Positions 57,218 to 64,000 of a stretch of DNA of 64,000 nt are shown one piece after another. Source of the DNA: Asaia bogorensis NBRC 16594 (GTDB lineage: Bacteria; Pseudomonadota; Alphaproteobacteria; Acetobacterales; Acetobacteraceae); the NCBI RefSeq assembly GCF_001547995.1, contig NZ_AP014690.1, positions 1,670,001-1,734,000 on the forward strand, in the 5' to 3' direction. The notes beneath the pieces are model-generated. The model had not been told where the DNA came from, made no database searches, and saw nothing but the letters and a program-made list of their open reading frames with translations. Numbering within the stretch: position 1 is the first letter of the stretch; every line of letters starts with the position of its first letter. Made by a program: the position numbers and the translations under genes.

Positions 57218-59431
57218 ATGGCTGACGTCTATCGCATCGGTGTTGCGATCGGCATGACCGACAATGCCACGCAAGCACTGCAGACGCTGGCATCAAAAGT
57301 GCTTGGCCTCAACATGGCGGCGAAGGATCTGGAGCGCGGGCTGAACCGCGCAAAGCTTGCCGCAGTTGGGCTGGTGGGAGTTCTTGGTGGCTCGGCAATT
57401 CTGCGCGGCGTCAACTCAATGGCCGAAGCAGGCGCCAAGCTTCAGCGCGCCCAGACCGCCATGCTTCAGGCGGGTATGACCCAAAAGCAGATCGCGCAGG
57501 AAACGGCGGTCGCCTATAATTCGATGAGCCAGGTGCGTGGCCCGGACATCACCGAGCGTTTACAAAAGATCATCGAACTTCGCAGCATCGTCGGAGCTGG
57601 AAAGAGCGGTGACGATTATAGGGAGATCAACGCGGCTTTCCCCGACTTTCTCCGCGTGGAAAGTCTTTATGGCAAGGGTGGCGCGCAACAGATCTTTCGA
57701 ACGGTCGAAATGCAAGGCGGGGCGCGTTACGATGCCAATGGAAATTTCGATAAAGAGCGGCTGACCAATTATCTTGATGCTGCGCTTCGTACCCTCCAGG
57801 CGTCTGGTGGGAATCTCAGACCGCAAGATCTCCTGAATGTCATACAGATGAGTGCGGTCACGGCCCGTGGCATGACGCCTGATGCTTTCTGGAACATGAT
57901 GATGACGCCCGCACTGGAGATGCGCGGGCATCTTGCAGGAACTGCCGTGAGTGCGATGTCGCGTGCTTTCTACGGCGGCATCATGCCTGATCACGATGCG
58001 CGGGAGTTGGAACGGCTCGGTATCTTGAGCGGTGGCTCAATTAAAAAAATGGGTCATCTGACCCCGGAACAGCGGGCCGACCTCAAAGCGCATGGCTACC
58101 ACGTAGGCCGTGGAGGGGTCGTCACTGTCCGGCGTGATGGAGTCAAGGGCGCAGACGAGCTGAATGACCCGAACCGCGGATTTTTCCCGTGGATAAGGGA
58201 CGTTCTCGCTCCTAGCCTACGCCACGACTACGACACTAATGTTGCCACGCGCCCAGGCAATACTGAGACTTACGATGCTTTTGTGAGAAGGGAAATTCTA
58301 CAGGCGCTGCCAACAGAGACGGCGCGAAGGTTCTCAGCACTGATGGTCCAGCAGATCACAAGCGTCGAACGTGATGCGACCCTGAGGCAGCAGGCTTCAG
58401 GGCTTAGCGCCTACGATCTCGCACAGCAGAACTACACCCAACAGCTTGAGAATATGCGGCACTCGTGGGCGTCTCTCATGGAAACGCTCGGCCTCCCAGC
58501 CGCCAAAGATGCTGCGAGCATCATGCAGGGGATCAGCCACGGGCTTGATAGTCTTACAAAGGCTGCGGCATCGCACCCTGAGACAGCGCAATGGATGCTG
58601 CGTGTAGGAGCGGGCCTCGGCGTTTTGTTGGCGTTGGGAGGTACGGCCGCTATTGCCGGTGTCGCATTTGGAACCATGGCCGGAGGTATCCGCACGATCG
58701 GCGGTGTAGCAAGCCTGGGTGTGAGATCGTTAGGGCTACTCAGTTCTGGACTGAGCAAGATCGGCCTCATTGCCGAGGGTGGATCTCTGATTGTCGCGGC
58801 AACGGGCCTGACGGCTCTCGCGGCTGCGATCGGCGGTATCATCTTGGCTGTCAATCTGTGGAACCGACAGGATCAGATCAAAGCCGACCACGCTGCGCAA
58901 CTGAAAGCGCATCCAGAAATGCAGACGCCCATCTACGGTGATGCACCGCTGAACTGGTCAGATCTGAATCCTCGCACTTTCATGCGCCACTATCTCAACC
59001 GTAAGCCGATTTGGGAGCATGGCCATTGGGTGATCGACCCTAAGGCGCAAACTGCTCAGAGCGATCTATCGTCGCTCACAGGCTACAGCGGCTACACACC
59101 AACAAAGCCCGGCCCACGCCAAGTCTCAAACGAGAATGTTCCAATCATCGACCGACTGAATGCGGCGCGGGTCTTCCCTGAGAACGCCGGGTCAACGCGC
59201 CGTAGCGATCGGACATCGAGCGGCGCATCGCCCTCGGGATATGGAACGGAACAGCGCACCCAGAGCCAGACGCTCCACCTCACAGTGCCCCTCACCCTAG
59301 ACAAACGCGAACTCGGCCGAGCGATCCTGCAGATCAACCTGGACGACGCCCGGCGCTCCAACCGGGCTCAGTCGGGCGCGTTCGACGGGCTGGCGAGTGC
59401 ACAGGTGCCGGGGATGAGTGTGGGGTATTAA
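57218..59431 (+). CDS. Tail tape measure protein
   Basis: 737 residues. Helical throughout, with IGVAIGMTDNATQALQTLAS at the start, central hydrophobic helices (about 455-550: VLLALGGTAAIAGVAFGTMA) and a polar C-terminus. It sets tail length and enters the host membrane during infection. GGAG eight bases before the ATG. It is unusually separated from its chaperone by the 4.8 kb island. It is short relative to many myovirus tape measures. Confidence 0.85.
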   Translation: MADVYRIGVAIGMTDNATQALQTLASKVLGLNMAAKDLERGLNRAKLAAVGLVGVLGGSAILRGVNSMAEAGAKLQRAQTAMLQAGMTQKQIAQETAVAYNSMSQVRGPDITERLQKIIELRSIVGAGKSGDDYREINAAFPDFLRVESLYGKGGAQQIFRTVEMQGGARYDANGNFDKERLTNYLDAALRTLQASGGNLRPQDLLNVIQMSAVTARGMTPDAFWNMMMTPALEMRGHLAGTAVSAMSRAFYGGIMPDHDARELERLGILSGGSIKKMGHLTPEQRADLKAHGYHVGRGGVVTVRRDGVKGADELNDPNRGFFPWIRDVLAPSLRHDYDTNVATRPGNTETYDAFVRREILQALPTETARRFSALMVQQITSVERDATLRQQASGLSAYDLAQQNYTQQLENMRHSWASLMETLGLPAAKDAASIMQGISHGLDSLTKAAASHPETAQWMLRVGAGLGVLLALGGTAAIAGVAFGTMAGGIRTIGGVASLGVRSLGLLSSGLSKIGLIAEGGSLIVAATGLTALAAAIGGIILAVNLWNRQDQIKADHAAQLKAHPEMQTPIYGDAPLNWSDLNPRTFMRHYLNRKPIWEHGHWVIDPKAQTAQSDLSSLTGYSGYTPTKPGPRQVSNENVPIIDRLNAARVFPENAGSTRRSDRTSSGASPSGYGTEQRTQSQTLHLTVPLTLDKRELGRAILQINLDDARRSNRAQSGAFDGLASAQVPGMSVGY

Positions 59432-59967
59432 CCTGACCTACGGCCGACTAACGCTGTACTCATGCACGTGGACAAAGCTAATCTAGAGAAGTGCTGCGCC
59501 GATGGAGACAACGCGACATTGGACTGTACAATTTTGTCGTGACCGGTGACACCCCTCCGCCAGTTCTCGAGCCTGTTGAGCGTGCGCTCGATGCGGTTCG
59601 TCAGCTTGCAAGCGTGCCGGTCAACGCTCACTCCGCTTCCGTCGCCCCAATCGTATCGTCCAATGCAACCTCCGGATAACAGCATTGAATCAAACCCGCT
59701 CATCCGCATCAAGTTTGTATACGAGCGTTAATAATGTAATTTATTACAGGTATATGTTGCTGTATTCAATAGTTATTAATTTCTACAAATAAAGCGTATC
59801 ATATATTGTTTTTTATACTTCTGCGTGGTCTTATTCCATTGTGGTTTCTTGTAATATGCATTCTATTTACCATAATGCAAACTAACTTGCCAGGTGCTAT
59901 ATTGTGTCAAAAAAATGACAGATTTCAGAGGTTTATTGCGCAGCCATCTTTCAAAAGGAGCCTCTGT
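59432..59967. other. IS scar and AT-rich leader
   Basis: 536 bases. The first 280 hold the transposase remnant below; from 59720 the sequence turns strongly AT-rich and probably contains the promoter of the Hint-domain gene. The plus-strand frame open from 59806 is in phase with that gene but lacks an SD. Confidence 0.5.
59458..59712 (-). pseudogene. Remnant of an IS5-superfamily transposase (C-terminal part)
   Basis: On the minus strand the segment KLTNRIERTLNRLENWRR followed by GVTGHDKIVQS is the Y(2)R(3)E(6)K-type signature region of IS4/IS5 DDE transposases ('NRIER-LNRLKNWRRVATRYDK'). Two substitutions (RRGVTGHDK for RRVATRYDK) and the missing catalytic front show decay. Confidence 0.65.
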
Positions 59968-61404
59968 ATGCCCAGCCAAATTTTTGCCCCAGGCGAATAC
60001 ACTTTTTCAGGCGTATATTTTACCACCAGTGGTGAGACGGGGAGTTTCGACAATAGTGATATTCATGATGACGTTACTGCGACGATAGATGGCTGGAAGA
60101 TAAGTTTTAATGACCCAAATAACGGTGGTTCTATTGTTTGGGATTACGACTATACATGGGGTAACCCAAGTTGGGGATTTTTAATTCTCGGATCCACCAG
60201 CGGTGCGTATCATATCATTTTCCTCGGGGATCAGAAGGTAGATTGGAGCAAGGTGAAGATTTCTTATCCTGGAGCTGGAGAATCAAGTGGTGTCGATAAT
60301 CGTTTTACCGTGACAGTAAATGGCGTCACGGCTGATCTCTATCAGGATGATTCTGGAACTGCGCCAGATCGTTACACGCCATGTTATCTTGCTGGCTCGA
60401 AAGTATCCTCGCCGAAAGGACTTATCCCCGTAGAACAACTTAATATCGGTGACGAAGTATATATATTCAGGGACAGTCAGAAAATTATAGCGCGTATCGT
60501 TTGGTGCGGAACATCTACCGTGAGAGCATGTATCGGAAAACCTCTGGATCTCGCAAAATATCCGATTATCATCGAACCGGGCGCACTTGACGACCAGGTC
60601 CCTCTCGAGCCTCTGCGCATCACGGCAGAGCATTGTCTGTGCATTGACGATAGGCTCATTCCAGCTCGCATGCTCGTGAACGGTCACTCAATCCGATACG
60701 ATACTGATATGACGGAATACAGTATCTACCATTTTATGACAGGCGATCATGCCATTATCGAGGTCAACGGGGCACTCTCCGAGACGCTCTGCGTGGAGGG
60801 CTTAGGCAATTGGAGATTCGACAAATCAAAAACGGCTGTGAGCATGGACCAACTCGCAGTTGCCGAGGGCAACAAGCGAGCTCGCCCTCTAGATACGTCT
60901 CGACATTTCGTCGAAGGCGTTTTCAAACGCATCATCGGGCGGTGTGGGGGAGAGCACGCACCTGATATCATCGCTTCTTCGATAGATAGTGAGTCTGAAG
61001 ATGTCACCATCATAACAGACTGCGGTGACGAAGTTCGTCCCGTCCGTGCGTCCCAGAACCGTCTCACCTTCCAAATTGGGGGGCGTTCCTCGAAGATCAT
61101 GATAAAATCGTCTTCTGCTCGCCCATGTGATCAACTCGGGCCATTTGTCGATGATCGCCGTGAGCTAGGTATCCTTGTACAAAAAGTTATTATTTACGGC
61201 GCAGAAGTCGGTTGTTGTCGGGAGTTGGATATAGCGGATAAGGCGCTCAAAGGCTGGAATATATGTGACGTATCCAATATGCGATGGACGAGAGGTTGCG
61301 CTGAGCTACGCATACCTCAAGACATCGCAATACATCCTTTCGTTCTATCTATTGAATATATGAGTCGTCGGGAATGTCTGAGTGGATACGGTTCACAAGG
61401 TTAA
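59968..61404 (+). CDS. Hint-domain secreted/surface protein
   Basis: 478 residues. AAGGAG before ATG 59968. Residues 1-135 form a beta-rich domain (FAPGEYTFSGVYFTTSGETG). A Hint (hedgehog/intein-like) domain starts at CYLAGSKV (Cys139) and includes VPLEPLRITAEHCLCID (His222) and MTGDHAIIEVNG. The last 190 residues are unlike known Acetobacteraceae Hint proteins. There is no classical signal peptide. AT-rich and flanked by IS scars, so acquired. Hint domains here may cleave themselves or anchor; no downstream intein Asn is evident. Confidence 0.7.
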   Translation: MPSQIFAPGEYTFSGVYFTTSGETGSFDNSDIHDDVTATIDGWKISFNDPNNGGSIVWDYDYTWGNPSWGFLILGSTSGAYHIIFLGDQKVDWSKVKISYPGAGESSGVDNRFTVTVNGVTADLYQDDSGTAPDRYTPCYLAGSKVSSPKGLIPVEQLNIGDEVYIFRDSQKIIARIVWCGTSTVRACIGKPLDLAKYPIIIEPGALDDQVPLEPLRITAEHCLCIDDRLIPARMLVNGHSIRYDTDMTEYSIYHFMTGDHAIIEVNGALSETLCVEGLGNWRFDKSKTAVSMDQLAVAEGNKRARPLDTSRHFVEGVFKRIIGRCGGEHAPDIIASSIDSESEDVTIITDCGDEVRPVRASQNRLTFQIGGRSSKIMIKSSSARPCDQLGPFVDDRRELGILVQKVIIYGAEVGCCRELDIADKALKGWNICDVSNMRWTRGCAELRIPQDIAIHPFVLSIEYMSRRECLSGYGSQG

Positions 61405-61414
61405 GGTCTCATAG

Positions 61415-61492
61415 CTAGTAAATGACGGTAGCGGCCAGGCAGATGGCTGAGAAGATGGTGGCCGACCTTTACCGGCGGTAGCCTCGCAGCTT
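61415..61492 (-). pseudogene. Transposase 3'-end fragment (IS5-like, second type)
   Basis: Read on the minus strand it gives KLRGYRR, a stop, then RSATIFSAICLAATVIY and a stop, matching the end of IS5-family transposases ('-FLSAI-LAATVIFWL'). The internal stop and missing part show a broken copy. The sequence differs from the remnant at 59.5 kb, so the two scars come from different elements. Confidence 0.6.
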
Positions 61493-61682
61493 TAGAGACG
61501 CCGTTCCCTTCTCCTTGGAATCTGCTCGAAGCGAGCAGCATATCGGTAACTACCATGGTAGCCATGAGCGCGCCCTGTCAGGCGTATGACGACGGGACTA
61601 AGCGTACGGACGCGACGGGCTTCGCCTGACCGTTGCCCTTTCCCATTCCTCACGCTATCGTGAGGCGTCTGTGGTAGACATT

Positions 61683-61711
61683 CGCCCCCGTGTCATCCGC
61701 GGGGGCGTTTT
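61683..61711 (+). terminator. Rho-independent terminator
   Basis: CGCCCCCG (61683-61690) pairs with CGGGGGCG (61700-61707), followed by TTTT. It points in plus direction and would end transcripts from the Hint-protein gene. Confidence 0.8.
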
Positions 61712-61721
61712 GCGTTCTGTC

Positions 61722-61829
61722 TCAGTTCGTCGGGTTCTCGGGGGCGTCGGGAAGCGGTGCGTTCTCGCCCGGCTTGGGCTCAGGTGCCGGATGGCTGGGA
61801 TCGTATGTCGGTGTCGGTTTCGAGGTCAT
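61722..61829 (-). CDS. Small Pro/Glu-rich acidic protein
   Basis: 35 residues, starting MTSKPTPTYDPSHPAPEPKP, intrinsically disordered. The ATG overlaps the stop of the preceding small gene (ATGA), the best sign that both are translated. Unknown role. Confidence 0.45.
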   Translation of the reverse strand: MTSKPTPTYDPSHPAPEPKPGENAPLPDAPENPTN

Positions 61830-61957
61830 GCGGGCTTTCCTCCATCCTCGGGATGATCGGGATGTTCAGGCGCGTCATCCTGCTGCGGGCTCGTGTCGGG
61901 ATACGGCTCAAACGGCTCGTCGCTCCCCGGCTTGGCTAGGTTCGGCTTGTTTGTCAT
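61826..61957 (-). CDS. Small Pro/Asp-rich acidic protein
   Basis: 43 residues, starting MTNKPNLAKPGSDEPFEPYP. GGAAAA lies before the ATG. It shares an MT(S/N)KP start and acidic proline-rich composition with the gene after it, so they may be paralogues. Confidence 0.45.
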   Translation of the reverse strand: MTNKPNLAKPGSDEPFEPYPDTSPQQDDAPEHPDHPEDGGKPA

Positions 61958-62029
61958 CGTCGTTTTCCAGAGGTGAGATGACTCAAGGCAGGCGGGGCAG
62001 CAGAGTTGCATTCCTCGAAAGCGGCATAC

Positions 62030-62440
62030 CTAGAGTGGCAGCTGCTCAAATTTCCCGTTTTTCCCCATTGGCAATTTGAAGAGCGACCCACCCGCCGTTT
62101 TGCTGATGAAATCCTCGATCTCCGGCCAACGCCATATCAGATTGGATGCGATTTGATGCACCTGAGTCTTTTGATAACTCGACGCCAGGACAAACCCGCG
62201 CAACCTTGCCTGCCTAAATGCTACTCTCTCAGCGCGGTTTTTTTGAATGCGTCCATCGCCGGTCATAACTATCCATGCCTCCTTCTCCCGTTGAAGGAAA
62301 GACATCCATTCCAGATCGGAGGCGTGTCTACCGCAGGGCAGGTCACGGATATGCATCGCTGCGTGACCGCGGTGGATTAGAAACCCGTTCAGCGTTTCGG
62401 CAAGCACCGGCGAAGTACAATTGTCGAAGAAGACCTTCAC
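62030..62440 (-). CDS. PIN-like toxin (VapC45 type)
   Basis: 136 residues. MKVFFDNCTSPVLAETLNGF holds the first PIN aspartate, WIVMTGDGRI a second acidic site and VAFRQARLRGFVLA the middle of the fold. This is the DUF5615/VapC45-like group, which act as RNases. Its ATG overlaps the stop of the DUF433-like gene by four bases, the usual antitoxin-toxin arrangement. Confidence 0.7.
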   Translation of the reverse strand: MKVFFDNCTSPVLAETLNGFLIHRGHAAMHIRDLPCGRHASDLEWMSFLQREKEAWIVMTGDGRIQKNRAERVAFRQARLRGFVLASSYQKTQVHQIASNLIWRWPEIEDFISKTAGGSLFKLPMGKNGKFEQLPL

Positions 62441-63177
62441 GCAGCAATAGCGGGCTCAGACAGCCAACGCTCGAATGCGATGGCGCGGCGCACTGCACGC
62501 ACCGGAACGTCCCAGAGTTTAGCGACAAGCTCGGCAGAACCCTCTGACTTAACTGCCGACACTAAATGCTCGGTAGGAACGGATGTCTCTTGGTCAATAG
62601 GTTTGCCGAAAGACCGTGCAGGATCAATGAGGATTCCTGCTTTCTCACCTTGGGGCCACCAAGCTGCAGGATATAACCCGTCAAACTTGATATCTTTCAG
62701 GCTGCCGTTGACTATTCTTGAGAACGCATATTGATTTTTGAAGAGATCCAAGCACTCTGGCTCGCCCTCATCTTCTTCATCTCTAGCAAGCTGCAGGAAT
62801 ACCGAACGTCCATCAGTTTTCAGCCACTTGGTCGCCAAGGGCCGCTCGCCAACAACTTGCTGAGCTATCTCTATCGCTTTTCTGAGTTTTTTCGCACTTA
62901 AGCCGTTAGCGATAAAGCTAGACGCGACCCGAGCTTCCAACATATCGCGAAAACTCAGATACGTCTTGCCGTCGTCGAGGTCGATCTCTGACGCCCATAA
63001 TGGCTCGTAGTGCTTGCCATTAGCCTCGTGTCCCTGAAGCCACCTACGGATCTTCGACGGGCGAACACCTATCAAACGCCCAGCTTCGGCAGGGGTATAC
63101 AGCCCTATGCCGACTAGGGTTTGCGCGCTCGCGTTCACTGATGCCACTCCGGTTCCTGATAAAAAATCACTATGCAT
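62437..63177 (-). CDS. DUF433/VapB45-like antitoxin with MerR-type HTH
   Basis: 246 residues. N-terminal MerR-like HTH (YTPAEAGRLIGVRPSKIRRW, residues 27-46), a middle domain and a C-terminal DUF433-like HTH (SAELVAKLWDVPVRAVRRAI). This order is typical of VapB45-like antitoxins. It should bind the PIN-like toxin and repress the operon. Alternative start: GTG at 63138 with a better SD (GGAG). AT content is higher than in phage core genes. Confidence 0.7.
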   Translation of the reverse strand: MHSDFLSGTGVASVNASAQTLVGIGLYTPAEAGRLIGVRPSKIRRWLQGHEANGKHYEPLWASEIDLDDGKTYLSFRDMLEARVASSFIANGLSAKKLRKAIEIAQQVVGERPLATKWLKTDGRSVFLQLARDEEDEGEPECLDLFKNQYAFSRIVNGSLKDIKFDGLYPAAWWPQGEKAGILIDPARSFGKPIDQETSVPTEHLVSAVKSEGSAELVAKLWDVPVRAVRRAIAFERWLSEPAIAA

Positions 63178-63358
63178 GGCGTTTTCACAAATGTCATCTC
63201 AACAAACATTACGATCTGCATGATCGCTTCTCCTTGCCCCGCTTGACCAAACTTCCTACTGCGATCTGGTCTGATGCCAGACTGACGCCCCCATGGGTCG
63301 CCCTGGGGGCCGGCAATATCGTTGACATAGCCCCTGCCCCAGCGTCAGAATCTCCCCC

Positions 63359-63742
63359 ATGAAATCCTCCCGCGCTCTGCTGCTCCTGGCGACGTTCCCC
63401 CTCCTCAGCGGCTGCTATTTCCACAACAAGAGCCCCGGCGAGACCGACGCGCGATGCGTAAACCGGCTTCTCGGTTCAACGCCCTTTGCAGAGGTCGCAG
63501 CGAAATGTGCCTCAGGCCCGATGACAGCGAGCGGGCAGCGGATGCTCGATGTATGGCAGGATGGCTATGCGACCAACGTTGCCGCCTCGCAGCATTGGCC
63601 TATGGTCATCCCTACACACGAGCAGATCAAAGCATACCTGGATGGCCGTTACGGTGTGGCGCCAGGCGGCTTTCGACCTTCCTCAGAGGAAAGCTGGGAC
63701 AAGCACCTCATGGCTGTCGAGGCAGGCGAGAGCGCGTTCTGA
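63359..63742 (+). CDS. Small lipoprotein A
   Basis: 127 residues with a lipoprotein signal (LLLLATFPLLSGC, Cys19). The mature part has GETDARCVNRLLG near the start and an aromatic C-terminal half. The next gene encodes a related lipoprotein. No recognised family. It may be host or prophage cargo. Confidence 0.65.
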   Translation: MKSSRALLLLATFPLLSGCYFHNKSPGETDARCVNRLLGSTPFAEVAAKCASGPMTASGQRMLDVWQDGYATNVAASQHWPMVIPTHEQIKAYLDGRYGVAPGGFRPSSEESWDKHLMAVEAGESAF

Positions 63743-63762
63743 TCCTGATTTCCTTGTACTGC

Positions 63763-63873
63763 ATGGCCATATGGGATAGGGATGTGTGGTTCGTGAAAGA
63801 CCTGCGCCCATCGCCAAATGCAGGCTGCCCGAACAATCGGGCCTCTCTGAATGACAGGCTGGTTCAATGCTGA
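63763..63873 (+). CDS. Possible very small protein
   Basis: 36 residues, starting MAIWDRDVWFVKDLRPSPNA. The end overlaps the next lipoprotein start by seven bases. No SD; only the overlap supports it. Confidence 0.25.
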   Translation: MAIWDRDVWFVKDLRPSPNAGCPNNRASLNDRLVQC

Positions 63874-64000
63874 GATACCTCCCCGCTCTGGCGCTTGCGA
63901 CGCTTCTCTCCGGTTGCGCTGGCCTGGGTCGCCTTCCGGGTACGACCGACGCCCAGTGCGTGCGCCAGCAAATGGCCCATGGCAGTTCAACGAATGGTAC
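63867..64000 (+). CDS. Small lipoprotein B, 3' end beyond the window
   Basis: 44 residues visible. Signal LPALALATLLSGC with Cys17, then GTTDAQCVRQQMAHGSS, which aligns with GETDARCVNRLLGSTPF of lipoprotein A. A tandem duplication is likely. Runs off the right edge. Confidence 0.65.
   Translation, partial: MLRYLPALALATLLSGCAGLGRLPGTTDAQCVRQQMAHGSSTNG

Larger units (their letters stand above)
61405..61721. other. IS scar and terminators
   Basis: 317 bases with no intact gene. It contains the transposase end fragment (61415-61492), a hairpin CTGCTCG/CGAGCAG (61528-61544), CCTCACG/CGTGAGG (61648-61665) and a Rho-independent terminator (61683-61711). Confidence 0.6.

Noticed and set aside
59806-59967. 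N-terminal extension of the Hint protein with a membrane segment
   Set aside because: It has no SD and lies in AT-rich leader; AAGGAG directly precedes the ATG at 59968.
1-64000. CRISPR array
   Set aside because: No set of regularly spaced direct repeats of 23-40 bases was seen anywhere.

Overview
The window looks like a chromosome segment of an acetic acid bacterium (Acetobacteraceae, plausibly Asaia or a close relative). This is an inference from the GC-rich coding, a Hint-domain secreted protein, a BBP2-type porin and a YbaL/Kef antiporter; no 16S or other marker gene is present.

Bases 1-18.9 kb are metabolic chromosome. A partial ethanolamine ammonia-lyase (EutBC), an ethanolamine permease and a porin form a plus-strand ethanolamine-use operon. 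Next to it is a divergent purine locus. Seven overlapping minus-strand genes encode a BMP-type nucleoside/purine ABC transporter, a GST-like protein, a stand-alone Rieske protein and a small acylphosphatase-like protein. The plus strand encodes an oxygenase catalytic subunit, a nucleobase deaminase and an 8-oxoguanine-deaminase-type amidohydrolase. The oxygenase keeps its mononuclear-iron site but has lost exactly the Rieske cluster-binding part, which sits on the separate Rieske protein. A YbaL-type antiporter and a TonB-dependent receptor complete this part.

Bases 19.3-23.4 kb hold the decayed end of a phage: a fibre adaptor, a repeat-rich fibre protein, a membrane/coiled-coil protein and a broken spanin-like pair. 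An AT-rich secreted cargo gene follows.

From 23.47 kb to at least 59.4 kb lies a contractile-tailed (myovirus-like) prophage inserted in the 3' half of a tRNA-Val(CAC) gene. Integrase is next to the att site. A minus-strand early operon (xis-like, RecT, many tiny ATGA-coupled genes, BRO antirepressor) runs toward it. A three-gene toxin/antitoxin/DUF6941 module and an S24 repressor follow, with GTGCG-N7-CGCAC operators in front of both early operons; the Cro-like mRNA is predicted to be leaderless. The plus strand then carries replication genes, a BstA-like abortive infection gene, terminase, portal, scaffold, capsid, connectors, sheath, tube and a tail chaperone with a -1 frameshift site. Between the tail completion protein and the tape measure sits a 4.8 kb island with a metallopeptidase-like gene, a histidine kinase remnant and an immI-like Arc/Ant locus.

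After the tape measure (59.4-64 kb) no baseplate genes are seen. There are two different IS5-like transposase scars around a Hint-domain protein, a VapBC45-like toxin-antitoxin pair and two related lipoproteins. The intact tRNA-Val that should mark the right end of the prophage is not in the window, so either the prophage runs on beyond 64 kb or its right end was lost.
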